64,000 nucleotides of DNA from Hermatobates lingyangjiaoensis (GCA_026182355.1 JAPFBL010000326.1:186001-250000); one strand, 5' to 3'; shown: positions 34,105 through 45,492, numbered from the stretch's first letter. Made by a program: numbers and translations. The notes: generated by a model not told the origin, from the sequence alone.

Positions 34105-34805
34105 AAATACTTTCCTTCTTCTTGGAATTTGTTCAGAGTTAGTTATTTGAAATCACATTTTTGCCAACGTTTCATCTTTATTTTAAGACATCCTTAGGGC
34201 TAGAACCCAAAAACAATGAACATTTATCTTATCTACATCACAATCATAATAGAAATTCAAACTTATTCAAGTCTAGCTTCTACCATCGAACCAACAAACC
34301 AGTTACTTTATCACTACATGTGCTGATACCCAGCGACATTTGTCCAAACAATATTTTTATATTACATTTAATAACTCCATGGCAGTATAAACTAATATAG
34401 AAATGGAACATTATCTGTTTAAAATCGAACTATAAATTCTACTTAAGTTATCAGTATCTGATTTTTTATTACTGTGTATTATTAGTATTTCTTATATGTA
34501 TCATTTCATATAAGTATTTCTTATATGTATTATGTGAAGTTTCATAATCTAAAATAGATGGATTTCCGAATTGAAACTTGTGTTGATTTTGAACTGCATG
34601 GTAGGCTAAAGCACCAAATATTTTTTTTTATTTTTCAAATTCGATTTCTGTAACGCTAATCTATATTTTATGTATTGATGTAGATAAGATTGTTTTTGGG
34701 TTCTAGTCCTGAGGATGTCTTAAAATAAAGACGAAACGTTGGCAAAAAGATGATTTCAAATAAATTAACCCTCAATCAAATTCCGAGAAGAAGAAAAGTA
34801 TTTTT
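34105..34805. mobile_element. inverted pair of PLE-type terminal units
   Basis: The left arm (about 34108-34260) and right arm (about 34650-34802) are inverted copies separated by about 390 bp. The right arm holds CTGAGGA (34709-34715), a GTCTT/AAGAC hairpin, GAA, stem III ACGT, then T. The left arm holds the decayed complement (CCAACGTTTCATCTTTATTT, with one core base changed). Outer ends are TTCTTCTTGGAATTTG and CAAATTCCGAGAAGAAGAA. Confidence 0.75.
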
Positions 34806-34884
34806 ACAATATGTTTAGATTTATATATTTATTGGGTGTTTCTTGACCACATGAATGCTTGTATTTTTTTATTGTGTTGTGTAG

Positions 34885-35046
34885 GGAGTCCTTGAAGTTT
34901 GAATTATTTCCGGCTCTAATTAAAGCCACCTACGAAGAACACCTCTTCTATGAAGTCACTTCTATCAGGATGACGAATATTACAAGGGCTCACACTCCCT
35001 CAGAAATTAAACTGTTGCCATGTGATTTCAGCTTCTCCACTTGGAG
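34885..35046 (+). CDS. candidate coding exon of an unrecognised gene
   Basis: A pyrimidine-rich tract and TTGTGTTGTGTAG precede 34885, and TGGAG|GTACC follows 35046. The 162-nt interval is open with phase 2 on both sides. It encodes ESLKFELFPALIKATYEEHL, FYEVTSIRMTNITRAHTPSE and IKLLPCDFSFSTW. Composition is protein-like and differs from the AT-rich surroundings, and no repeat family here matches it. No partner exon was found nearby and I do not recognise the family. It could be an exon of a large gene or a pseudogene scrap. Confidence 0.45.
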
Positions 35047-35049
35047 GTA

Positions 35050-35690
35050 CCTTGGTCCATTCTTGATTTATTTATATATTTATATAATTGATCATGATTT
35101 CTTTATTTTCTTAAATTAATATGATTTTTAAAATAAACATCATTTTTTGTTTTTCAACTTTCAAATTTTCATATTGATGCCTGTATGTGTGTGTGTGTTT
35201 GGAGTGGGGGGTCCAATATTTTGAGTATACGCCACAGTCTACAACCTTTGATGGATATTATGCTCGAGTTTTTAGGAGCAATGCTCGAAATAAGACGGTT
35301 TCTGTAATAATATTTCTATCATCCTTCGTGGCACTAATAAAACTTTGTTTATAATTTGCATGAAGTGTAAAAAGTTTATTATTTATTAAATATATATGGT
35401 GATTCACATATCGCAATGATAAACATTTTTACATTTTTTTTATTAAATTACATTTTTTTATATATTGATAATTCTTTATATGATTTTTTGTTTAAAACTA
35501 AGGCGTTTCAAACATGTAGTATTCTTTTTCAGGGTACATCTGTGTTGAAAATTAGTAGCTATCCGGTCTTTGTTGTGATGCAATCTATCTGTGATATGCT
35601 TATAGGAAACATGTATGTTACTGAAAAATTGTTTATGCAATACCTCTGTATTGGATATACCATAATATTGGATATACCATTGTATGGGAT
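35050..35690. other. intergenic or intronic, nothing firm
   Basis: Contains an open frame (from about 35532, after TTCTTTTTCAG) reading TSVLKISSYPVFVVMQSICD. Its phase does not join the exon at 34885 without a stop, so it is not called. Confidence 0.4.
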
Positions 35691-35694
35691 ATAC

Positions 35695-35995
35695 CTGTTT
35701 TGGTATTATTTAGCGCTCCCAGCTTATTCATCCATATCGCTGAAAACAACAACAAAACAGATTGATGCCTTTTTTGCTGCATCTCGGGAGCTACAAGCTC
35801 TAGCCTAGAATAGAGGCAAACAAAATCTCTGAGATACACCTGAGGAGGCCTGATACTCGCGGAGGCGAGCTTCCACGACCCTACATCACAAAAATAATAA
35901 TCTTATAACAATTTAATAAAAGCAAAGCAAAAAGGTCCCACTATACAAAAAATATTCTTCTTAATAAAATTTAAAAAGAAGCCTATTTTTGTATG
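35695..35995 (+). repeat. interspersed repeat, copy 2 (of 2540-2860)
   Basis: Near-identical to the copy in the anoctamin intron from GGTATTATTTAGCGCTCCCA to AAAATTTAAAAAGAAGCCTA. It is flanked by ATATACCATTGTATGGGATA-type short repeats on both sides, which look like a target duplication or pre-existing repeat. Confidence 0.75.
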
Positions 35996-36224
35996 GGATA
36001 TACCATTGTAAGGGGATATACCAGTGCATTGGATATATATATATATATATATAATATATATATATGGAAACTGTATAAGGTTCGATAAGTCACTTTGAAA
36101 ACAGATAGATTCGTTTATGCTTAATATAAAAATATTCTCCTTTTTCACTGAAAATTAAAACCTAAAGCGTGTGTATTAAAACAAATTTGTCATTCAATAC
36201 CTCTTTTTTGTTCACTTTATGGAG

Positions 36225-36440
36225 GCAGTTTAGCTCAATAACTGGCGTTATCGCTTTTGAACTCGTAGGTTGTGGGTTCGATTCTCTCTCTGACCCCAAT
36301 TTTTTAGGAGGTTATAAAATCTGAGTAGATCGTCTATAGGAGAGGACATTCTGCAGTTGGCTCCAAGCCAATACGTAGTGATCTCTACTCTAAATAGGCT
36401 CGAATTAGATAAAATTTAGAAGTCCCAAAGTAGAATCATT
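36225..36440 (+). mobile_element. tRNA-derived SINE, divergent
   Basis: Head GAGGCAGTTTAGCTCAATAA, B box GTGGGTTCGATTCTCTCTCT, body CTCCAAGCCAATACGTAGTG and tail AAATTTAGAAGTCCCAAAGT. The head is closest to a real tRNA of all copies, but there is no acceptor-stem pairing, so it is called a SINE. Confidence 0.75.
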
Positions 36441-36444
36441 AGGT

Positions 36445-37370
36445 AGACACAATATTCTCTTGAGAAATCAGCGTCAGAGGTGGAGCTTTCAAGCAAACCA
36501 CAATCCCTTCTTCAAATGCTACCTGTATAGTCTGAAAGGTGGTTACATAGGATGGCTCGAGATGTTACTAATTAGATTTGTTTGTTGAAGTATTAAAGTA
36601 TATTCATCAAACATTATATGGAAACTGTTTTTTGTTTTGTCAGTAAACAGGAGTTACTCTGGACTTGTTATTAATAATATTAAACATATAATCTACCGTC
36701 TTACCTCGTACATTACTGCCGTAGCTGTCGGACCGGTTTCGAGTGTCACCCATCTTCAACACGAACTGAATCATTAGGTAGACACAATATTCTCTTGAGA
36801 AAATCATTTTGAGAAATGATGAAATGCATGAACTTGTTATTAAGTTCGATTTTTAAGACTATCAAACATCGATGGGTTGATAGCTGGTATTCAAATCAAC
36901 CCGTTATGACGAAAATCAACTTTCTCAAAGTTATTCTTCAAAGTTCGCTTTCTCAAACAATCTTCAGAGAACACTCCCTTGGTCAAAAAAAAATTTTCTC
37001 ACATCCGATATTTAACAGCTTATTTTCATTTTTGGATTAACATGGGGAAAATTAAGTTTTCACACAAAAGTATTTTTTCAGAAAATTGTGTATATGGGCG
37101 CTTCATGTTCATCTTCATGTTCTTTTAAGATACAGAAACAAAATAACTAATTACCTAACTAAATAACAAAAATTACGAAGCTGTAAACTGAATTATAAGA
37201 ACACACTTGCCCTAAGAAGAAGATAGAAAATCTTTTGTGGGTAGAGAGAGTAATCAGTAAGACTAAATTTCTCGTATATTAGTAAATATCACACAAAACA
37301 TAATTCCACTATTCATGCTTACTTGTATTTAGTCTTCAGATTCAAGTATTTGTTTGGAGCAATACGGGGA
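36445..37370. other. intergenic with one hammerhead-like scrap
   Basis: Near 36725-36770 the minus strand reads GTTGAAGATGGGTGACACTC then GAAACCGGTCCGAC, a degenerate core with stem III ACCGGT. GAATCATTAGGTAGACACAA occurs twice (36421 and 36769), bracketing this segment. The rest is unassigned. Confidence 0.45.
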
Positions 37371-37371
37371 A

Positions 37372-38045
37372 GGGGTCAGGGTAGCACAGTGCCAGCGTGC
37401 TCTCCTCTGCACTGCTTGATCGGGGTTTCAAAACGCACTCTTGCTCGCCTCTGTACTGCTTGATCGGGCTTTCAAAACGCACTCTTGCTCGCCTCTGCAC
37501 TGCTTGATCGGGGTTTCAAAACGCACTCTTGCTCACCTCTGCACTGCTTGATCGGGGTTTCAAAACGCACTCTTGCTCGCCTCTGCACTGCTTGATCGGG
37601 CTTTCAAAACGCACTCTTGCTCGCCTCTGCACTGCTTGATCGGGGTTTCAAAACGCACTCTTGCTCGCCTCTGCACTGCTTGATTGGGGTTTCAAAACGC
37701 ACTCTTGCTCGCCTCTGCACTGCTTGATCGGGGTTTCAATACGCACTCTGGTCCCTCGATTTATTCAAGCGTGAGGTGAAAAATCTAAGCATGTTGTCTC
37801 TCGGAGAGGACGTTAAACCGTTGGTCTCAAGCCTGTTCGATCTCAGGTACTCGTTAAATATCCTTACCCAAAAGTACATCTCCTATGATCGACATGTTTC
37901 GAATGATCAACATTCATCATAGGCAAAATTTGGGGCTTCCAATATAGTTGAGGGTTCATTAGATGTTATCACAAAGGGCCAATGTGTGTCCTTTAGTAAA
38001 ATTGACAATGCAACCTAGCCTAACAGCAATATGATCCACTTGTGC
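37372..38045 (+). mobile_element. tRNA-derived SINE with B-box region amplified about eight-fold
   Basis: After the head (GTCAGGGTAGCACAGTGCC), a 44-bp unit CTCTGCACTGCTTGATCGGG plus GTTTCAAAACGCACTCTTGC repeats about 7.6 times between 37407 and 37740. The normal SINE body then resumes (CCTCGATTTATTCAAGCGTG). The unit contains the B-box counterpart. A hammerhead-like segment replaces sequence at 37880-37925 within the tail. Confidence 0.88.
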
Positions 38046-38480
38046 TTTTGTACCACAAGTTCCAATGTTTAACCCGATGCGATAAAACATCACAAAAATC
38101 AATACATAAATAATGTACCTTTCTGAAACTCTTGTTTAGTAATAAAGTAATGACTTAATTGTTTGCCAAATCAAAATAAATAATATATTTAAAAAAAAAA
38201 TTACAATAGAATGTTAAGATAAATGTATACAGGTATATACACAAGATAGAAGAACAGAGCAACAGCTTGGCTAATTTCTTTATCAACATTTACTTGGGTC
38301 AAGGGGCGTTGTTTATTGAATTTGGTCCCTATCTCTTTTATAATTGACTTTAGCTAACTTCACCTACTAGGTCCATAAATTGATATTTAAATCAACTGTC
38401 CTCTGACTAGTTAAACGAGTTAAAGATAACTAATTATACTCTGTAGTTTTGCAAATAATATGGTTATAATTTAGCTTTGA
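38046..38480. other. intergenic, nothing recognised
   Basis: AT-rich without recognised features. Confidence 0.4.
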
Positions 38481-38486
38481 TGGATT

Positions 38487-38487
<1 letters not shown>

Positions 38488-38521
<34 letters not shown>

Positions 38522-38629
38522 CAAGATTTCACAGTAAACGAGTAACATATAATGTCTAAGTTACAGTAAAAAAAAACCGCGGTACGAAACCGGAGAAACC
38601 GGTCACATTTCACTGTGAATTTAACGTTT

Positions 38630-38698
<69 letters not shown>

Positions 38699-38913
38699 AT
38701 TTCACATAAACACGTGAAACAACAATCAATGATTAAACCACAATAAGAATGGGAAAACAAGACTAAGATCTTTCAACCGTAACAAGCGGTCTTCGTCAGA
38801 CTCAAAAGCCCAATTGAGTTAAACGTTAAAGTTAAAACTTGATCTTAGTCTTGTTTTCCCATTTCATATTGTAGTTTGATCATTGATTGTTATTTTACGT
38901 ATTTACGTGAAAT

Positions 38914-38945
<32 letters not shown>
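38488..38945. mobile_element. family A foldback between TA/CA microsatellites
   Basis: The order is (TA)n at 38490-38520, a short ATTTCACAGTAAACGAGTAA segment, (CA)n then (TA)n at about 38632-38694, and the family A arms AAAGATTTCACATAAACACG and TTTCCCATTTCATATTGTAG. The centre is altered (CAGACTCAAAAGCCCAATTG), so the plus-strand core is lost while the minus-strand core is partly kept. Confidence 0.7.
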
Positions 38946-38954
<9 letters not shown>

Positions 38955-38957
<3 letters not shown>

Positions 38958-39240
38958 AACACTAATAAATTCTCGACCGTGTGACAGATATACAACTAAA
39001 AAAGGATAGATCGGAATGCGGTCAGTTTCTTCCACTTTCAATTCAAACTCTCATTACCGACGTTTCGATTTTATTTAAAATCTTTTTCCCAAAGGCCTAC
39101 AAACAGAGGAAAACAAGAATTTTAATAGGTACATTTTTTTTTAAAACACAAACAAAAGAAGTACACTATGAAAAATTAAATACAATCTTGAGTATTAGGA
39201 TAACAATGACAGAATAACAAAAAAGAGAAAATATTCTTCA
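38955..39240. mobile_element. PLE-type terminal unit, copy 2 of a dispersed pair
   Basis: Co-linear with 31840-32060 over more than 200 bp (AAACTCTCATTACCGACGTT; CACAAACAAAAGAAGTACAC). It directly follows a TA microsatellite. Confidence 0.6.
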
Positions 39241-39607
39241 ATTTAGTATGTAGTGTGTCTGCGTATGTTGGTCGTTCAGATTAAATAGACAGTTAAGAGA
39301 ACCAGTTGAATCAGATATATGCATTAAGAGTAGTGTATTGAGATTTTAAATAAGCACTGCTCGAAATATGTTATCAACATATACGTAAACACTAGTTAAC
39401 ATTAGTGTATACGACTAAAAGAACACCTGAGCAGGAGAGTTCAGCTCTAACAAGCCTACATCATTTACAACAAAAATGTGCACTGCATTACATTTTTATT
39501 GGTATAACTTTACATTTAGTGTTATTTAACAATCTAAGCCTTGGTAACTGATATCTTCTATTATAAAGCTAGACCTGATTATTGATATTTGTTTCTCTTA
39601 TCTTAAT

Positions 39608-39957
39608 CCAACTAGGCAGGCCTAGCAATGCCAAATATAGCTCTATATTTAAGGATTGTCCTAGTTTACTTATTCATTGCCATTGCAAAGTAAATACCTA
39701 AGGTCTACTAGATGACTAGGTACCAACTAGGCAGGCCTAGCAATGCCAAATATAGCTCTATATTTAAGGATTGTCCTAGTTTACTTATTCATTGCCATTG
39801 CAAAGTTAAAACCTAAGGTCTACTAGATGACTAGGTACCAAGTAGGCAGGCCTAGCAATGCCAAATATAGCTCTATATTTAAGGATTGTCCTAGTTTACT
39901 TATTCATTGCCATTGCAAAGTAAATACCTAAGGTCTACTAGATGACAAGGTACCAAC
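39608..39957 (+). repeat. 115-bp tandem triplication
   Basis: Three units start at 39608, 39723 and 39838, each CCAACTAGGCAGGCCTAGCA through TCTACTAGATGACTAGGTA, with only a few differences. This is a recent duplication. Confidence 0.95.
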
Positions 39958-39959
39958 TA

Positions 39960-40405
39960 TATCAGAAAGAAAATACAAAAACCCACTACCATATTTCGGA
40001 TTATGTTACCATTTATTAGAATAATGTGAGACAATCTGAAGACAAGTGACGAGTGAAGTTGTCTCATTTAAAAGAAACTTTTTTTTCAACAGATTAACCG
40101 TGAATCAGAACCGTATATTTATAATCTGTTTGCATATAGACTACACATTTATTACTAGCCTAAAATACTATATCTTGTTAAGTAATTAAAAAGCGCCCAT
40201 AAGATCGAGTCCACCAATTCAAAAATCGTGGAATTGGTTTAAAGCTGCTGTTAGCTTTAAATAATATTTAGTAATTGAGCATATGTGTTATTTTAACTTT
40301 AAATGTAACATAACTTTAAATAAATAAATAAAATAAATATAACTTTAAATATAATATCTATTATATATTTAAATATAACGTCAAGTAATAATTATATATA
40401 TATAT
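39960..40405. other. intergenic, nothing recognised
   Basis: AT-rich, with AACTTTAAAT repeats near 40298-40350. Confidence 0.4.
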
Positions 40406-40411
40406 ATATAA

Positions 40412-40765
40412 TCGATAAAAAGATTTCACATAAACACGTGAAATAACAATCAATGATCAAACCACAATAAGAAATGGGAAAACAAGACTAAGATCTTTCA
40501 ACCGTAACAAGCGGTCTTCGTCAGAGTCAAAAACCCAACTGGGTTCGTCAGTTGGGGTTTTGACTCTGACGAAGACCGTTTCTTACGGTTGAAAGATCTT
40601 AGTCTTGTTTTCCCATTTCTTATTGTGGTTTGATCATATATATATATATATATATATATGTTATATATGATATGAAAACAAGACTTGTTTTCCCATTTTC
40701 TTATTGTGGTTTGATCATTGATTGTTATTTCACATGTTTATGTGAAATCTTTATATATATATATT
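40412..40765. mobile_element. family A foldback, complete copy plus partial repeat
   Basis: The longest family A palindrome: AAAGATTTCACATAAACACG to the centre CAACTGGGTTCGTCAGTTG and back. Both strands carry CTCTGACGAAGACCG, GTTGAAAGATCTTAGTCTTG. After an internal (TA)n a second right arm (TTTCTTATTGTGGTTTGATC) ends in ACATGTTTATGTGAAATCTT. Confidence 0.8.
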
Positions 40766-40769
40766 TAAT

Positions 40770-41680
40770 CTAAGAATAATAAACAATTGTTGCTAACAGT
40801 GAAATATACAGAACAAAACTTGTTATAATAGTTAATTGATTTTATACTTTTGAATTACTTCAGCTAGATAATTGAGTAAGCAATTTATTTGAACATGTCT
40901 AAATCTGTATTATCCATTAATTTCTGAAAGGGTTCATAATGGCTGTTCACAAGTTCACTGTGTTTCTCAGACAAGACACCTCTTTGACAAGGTCTTCTCT
41001 TATTCCTTCCAACAGTTCACACTCAAACAAATGGTCCCACGTTTAGATAAGCCGATCTACAAAGACAAGCAGAGCTTTCTACCATTTTATACAAAGCTCA
41101 GATACTCAATGCAGTTTTCACACCTGCAGAGCTCTGACATCCTATGAGGCATCTTCACATCAGATTTTAGACGTAGTTGTAGAGTGGGAAAGAAGTTTTT
41201 TGTTTGAGTCCAGTTCTGGGCCCAAAACAAACTCTATGGGGTGTTTCTAAATAACAAACGGAAAGATGACAAGATAAATATGTATAACCAAAAATAAATA
41301 AATTAGGCAAAAAAGCCGTTAAGACAGCAGTTGCACTAATCCAGCTTGGACATACAAAGAGTAAAAAAAAACATTTGGTAATCAACTGTTCTTGAAGACG
41401 TAATTTAACAAGATGAGTTCTAATTATAATGTTCATAAAGTTAGAAACAAAATATATATATATATTTTTAATGTAGAACATTTTCATTATTCCATTGAAT
41501 TTGTGGTTGGAATTATCTTTATTGCAGTATCAGCATCTATGGATACCACTCAAGAAAAGTTTTTTCCTTTCTCTCTTTCATTCCCTTACTTATTATCGTT
41601 TGTTTCTAACTTTAAGAACTCACTAATTAGGCTTTATTTTCTAAAGGTTAGTATAGGTTGCAGTGACAGTCCCAAAAGAG
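40770..41680. other. intergenic, nothing recognised
   Basis: Open frames on both strands near 41167-41712 lack splice borders and family similarity. No repeats recognised. Confidence 0.4.
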
Positions 41681-41689
41681 AACACACAT

Positions 41690-41960
41690 ACAAAGATATT
41701 GGCCCTTTGTGATTCCACAAAATCATTATTTTTTATTGGGATTCTTAAATTTTGTCTAACTCTAGGGAATTTAGAGTAGGGATCTTTAACGAGTACCTGA
41801 TATTGTAAAGCCTCGGGGCCGACGGCTTAACGTCCTCTTCCAGAGACGATGTGTTCAGATTTATTCATCTCTCAGGTGAATAAATCGAGGGCCAGAGTGT
41901 GTATTGAACCCCGGATCTGCCAGTCTAGAAGCAAGCACATTTCCGCTGGGCAACTCTCAC
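41690..41960 (-). mobile_element. tRNA-derived SINE
   Basis: Contains ATTGGCCCTTTGTGATTCCA (tail), TTTAGAGTAGGGATCTTTAA, AATAAATCGAGGGCCAGAGT and a B box complement (TATTGAACCCCGGATCTGCC). It has the tail type shared with 11677 and 59905. Confidence 0.85.
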
Positions 41961-42124
41961 TCCTTTATTTTCTTAAACAATTATTCTCAAAAACTAAATC
42001 TCTTATTTCTAAATGGTTTTCTTTTCTTTGAATGTTCAAAATATGTTTTTAAGTTTTTAAAATTAGTGAATATTATTTCGATTTTTCTTCTTTTTAGTTT
42101 AAATTCTAATTCTCTAGTAGTAGT

Positions 42125-42445
42125 ATATTGCAGTGGATGTCCCCTACAAGGGAACATGCCTAGGTCGAACATTAGGGCCATAATGATACCACACAATGAA
42201 GATTGATTCTACATTGTGAGTCCTACATTTTGCCTGACACAAGTAAATTTACAGTAGGGGTCTTTAACGAGTACCTGACATTGTACAGGCTCGAGACCAA
42301 CAGCTTAATGTCCTCTCCGAGGGACGACATACTCATATCAATTCACCTGTCACGTGAATAGATCGAGGGCCAGAGTGAGTATCTAACCCCAGATCCACCA
42401 TTTCAGAGACGAGCACGCTAACCACTTAGGTAACCTGACCCTATT
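42125..42445 (-). mobile_element. tRNA-derived SINE
   Basis: Contains GGGCCATAATGATACCACAC, GTCTTTAACGAGTACCTGAC, TAGATCGAGGGCCAGAGTGA and CTAACCACTTAGGTAACCTG (A-box end). Full head and body. Confidence 0.85.
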
Positions 42446-42449
42446 TAAC

Positions 42450-43240
42450 TTTGTGCATATTATTTCTGAGACTTATTTACCTTAAGGAAAGCTATTCAAG
42501 AAGATTAAATTTTGATAAGGAAGGAAAAACTGTTTATTTTATAATATAGTCGTCAACTCCTTATTGCTCTAATAATCTTATAAAAATTAAAAAAAGTCTT
42601 TTAGAATAAGAAGGCCATCTATATTTATTAAAAAAAAAAAAAAATGAAAATTGATAAGAGGGAAATCTGAGTATTATTTTTTTTTTTTTTTTATTTCTGT
42701 TGTATTGAATAGAGAGATTTGGTTCAGGGTGGAGTAAGAGAAATATATTCCGATATAATTCGCTATGGCTATATGGGAAAAGGGAAATGCGAGGCAATTG
42801 ATGTCCAGCCAGTGAAATCACCATTTTCTTTGGGTCTGGGCTTTTGGTCCACCACTCCCCTTAAACAACACACCCCCTACCAACTCACTTCAAACCATTT
42901 AAACACTTGAATGCAGATAGGAGTGCGATACCCATCCCCGCCTCCTCTTTATGCTATTATCGCGATTCCAATTTTTTTTTTCTAACTAAACCACTTTCCT
43001 GTGGTTTAACACTCATTCATTAAGCCCATTATGACTTCATATAACATTTTTTTTTTTATTTTTGATGGGCTGTGTAATTATTTTTTATAAACTTTTAATA
43101 TAAAAGTTTTCTTTATTCTATTTTTTGTTAATTGACTACTTGATTAATAGAAAATTACGAATGGTTTAATAAAATTACAAAAAAATTATTTTAACTTGCA
43201 GATCAAAATATATATACCTTAATTGTGTTATATGTATTCA
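42450..43240. other. intergenic, nothing recognised
   Basis: T-rich tracts and a GC-richer patch (about 42720-42950) with a short open frame preceded by an AG. No family signal, so not called as an exon. Confidence 0.4.
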
Positions 43241-43244
43241 GTTT

Positions 43245-43425
43245 AAAATCGTAGAGATGATCCAAGCTGGAAACAATACGAGTTCAAAATCGGAGAAGAG
43301 TAAAACACAGATAATGAAAGACACTTACAAAGTGAAAGTTTCGGGCAATCCGTCTTCATGAGAAAAGAAACAGAGAGATCAAGCACGCTGTAGATCCAAC
43401 GGCAAGTAACCCATATAAGTATATA
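43245..43425 (-). mobile_element. family G terminal unit
   Basis: AAGACACTTACAAAGTGAAA, GTTTCGGGCAATCCGTCTTC and ATGAGAAAAGAAACAGAGAG. It is co-linear with 51890-52015. The minus strand shows ATGAAGACGGATTGCCCGAA, a degenerate core and hairpin. Confidence 0.6.
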
Positions 43426-43426
43426 T

Positions 43427-43685
43427 AACAAGATTTTTCAATAAACATGTGAAATAACAATCAATGATCAAACAACAATAAGAAATGAAAAAAAAAGGGA
43501 CTAAGATATTTCAACTGTAACAAGTGGCCTTCATCAGAGTCAATAACTCAAACTGACTCAGTTAGGTTTTTGAGTCTGACGAAGACCGCTTGTTACGGTT
43601 GAAAGATCTTAGTCTTGTTTTCCTATTTTATATTGTGGTTTGATCATTGATTTTTATTTCACGTGTTTATGTGAAATCTTTATAT
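43427..43685. mobile_element. family A foldback
   Basis: Full arms with the core on the plus strand (GTCTGACGAAGACCGCTTGT, GTTGAAAGATCTTAGTC) and a mutated complement on the left arm. It sits between family G and family C units, joined by TA repeats. Confidence 0.8.
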
Positions 43686-43689
43686 ATAT

Positions 43690-44012
43690 ATACCATGATA
43701 AACGAAAAACGGTCCGGCAGGACAGATAACACTTAAAATAAACAGTGACACATAGACTGAAACATAACAAAGACTCACTTTTCAATATTTCGACCGTAAT
43801 GGCGGTCGTCCTCAGGAGAAGAAGTGAATTGACGGAGGGACGACAGTTAACTCATGACTGTCGACAGACAGACATGATGACAATGTTGACTGTCGTCCCT
43901 CCGTCAATTCACTTCTTCTCCTGAGGACGACCGCCATTACGGTCGAAATATTGAAAAGTGAATCTTTGTTATGTTTCAGTCTATGTGTAACTGTTTATTT
44001 TAAGTATATTAA
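43690..44012. mobile_element. family C foldback, complete, core on both strands
   Basis: Arms span CCATGATAAACGAAAAACGG to ATGTGTAACTGTTTATTTTA around the centre GACTGTCGACAGACAGACAT. The right core CTGAGGA (43921-43927) is followed by a GACCG/CGGTC hairpin with loop CCATTA, GAA, ATAT, T. The left arm has the exact complement. This is one of the cleanest hammerhead-like cores here. Confidence 0.82.
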
Positions 44013-44029
44013 GTATATATATTAAGTAT

Positions 44030-44058
44030 ATATATTTAAGTATATATATTAAGTATAT

Positions 44059-44103
<45 letters not shown>

Positions 44104-44425
44104 AGTGCTTCAGTTCGAACGCCAAGTCAGTCGTTATCAGCCTTTGGAGCGATTCACTTCTTTTCCTGAAGACGAGGACATCGAAATATAGTAGTGAGTT
44201 CAGTGGTTTCCTTTCTATGTGTTCTTTTTTAAATTCTAGTTTATATATATATATATATATATATTTCTACATTTTCGTACCAGTCCTTCCTGTATACAAA
44301 TTTGTTAAAAATAAGACCATATTTGGCTGAAACTTGCTTTTTATGAGTGCTGTTTGAGGGAATCACAAAGACTGGCTCTCATACGGAAGGTCTTGGTTTG
44401 TGGGCAGGAGTGGCTCGTTAGGCCT
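44030..44425. mobile_element. TA microsatellite and further terminal units
   Basis: (TA)n at about 44060-44100 is followed by GAACGCCAAGTCAGTCG, then CTGAAGACGAGGACATCGAA and ATATAGTAGTGAG (weak hairpin). A second (TA)n near 44240-44262 borders CCAGTCCTTCCTGTATACAA, which resembles the PLE ORF junction seen at 6570. Confidence 0.5.
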
Positions 44426-44429
44426 TCTT

Positions 44430-45260
44430 CATTAATTAAAGAAAGATATTACAAAGAATTTGTGAAATTTTTGTACAGTATGGACATACAAGAAGAAAAA
44501 AATTATTATATTGTAGAATTATGAATCCATGTAAAATAAGTTAAAATAAGTATTTTGTAGTGTAAATGAAAGACGTATTGCGTACAATTTGATGTTAATG
44601 CATGTAATACACAGTGGAACATGCTGGAATAAAATATAAAATAAAATAAAAAAAAAATTGTTACAAAATGAGACGCGATAGTTGAAAAGTTGTGAACCAC
44701 TACTTCAAGGAATACTGGAGGTTATTTGGACTAAATTATAAAATTTCTATTTTTATAATGTATCTAGTTCTAAAATTTAGAACTAACGATTTTAATAGTG
44801 TGGAAAAATATATTAAGTCTTCACCACAAGGATTTTATTATACAAACCGTTTCGAACATTTATATTTTTCCTCACTATCATGAGTAAATACTGCACAATA
44901 ACTGCTTAAATAATTCGTGAGTTTAAACATTTTAAATTTCAAATCTTAGTTAGGACCCTAGATTTTTAGTTTTATAAATCCTCCTTTTACTTGTGTTATT
45001 TACTTGTGGAGAGGAGTGGCCCGTTAGGCCTTCCTCATTAATTAAAAAACGATATTACAAAGAATTCGTGAAATTTTGTACAGTATGGACATACAAGAAA
45101 AAAAATTATTATATTGTAGAATTATTTAAGTCACCCATTAAGTATAAATATCACGAAGTAACTCCTTGAAGTAAATTGTTTACGGTTGTGCCTATCAATA
45201 GCCTCATGATGACTGATGATTATTCCTAGTTATTTTAGTTTAAAAAGCTAAGTTTAGGGT
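44430..45260. other. intergenic with one direct repeat
   Basis: AGGCCTTCTTCATTAATTAA to about 44525 recurs at 45030-45125 (AAGAATTTGTGAAATTTTTG versus AAGAATTCGTGAAATTTTGT). Otherwise unassigned. Confidence 0.5.
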
Positions 45261-45265
45261 AAAAA

Positions 45266-45492
45266 GCTAATGAAATGGTTTCCGCATATAAAAATTTAAT
45301 GGTATAAACAACGCGTTTCAAACAGATAATGTTCCTACTCAGGCATTAACTAAGGGTGAGTGTCTATGGTACAACTCTCTCTGTCTGTAGACAGTCACCC
45401 TTAGTTAATGCCTTTGCAGAAAGAAGACTACGTGTTTGAAACGCAATGTTTATACCATTACATTTTTATATGCGGAGACCATTTCATTAACT
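45266..45492. mobile_element. foldback related to the 305-bp satellite
   Basis: Arms GAAATGGTTTCCGCATATAA and complement enclose GTATAAACAACGCGTTTCAA and TTTGAAACGCAATGTTTATA. The same ends (GGAGACCATTTCATTAGC, CTAATG) border satellite units at 28620 and 28920. The centre is GGGTGAGTGTCTATGG and complement. Confidence 0.7.

Noticed and set aside
35532..35665. Possible exon after TTCTTTTTCAG
   Set aside because: Phase is incompatible with the exon at 34885 and the frame runs into an interspersed repeat; no donor at a sensible place.
42719..42910. Short frame preceded by an AG in a GC-richer patch
   Set aside because: No donor, no family similarity and no partner exon.
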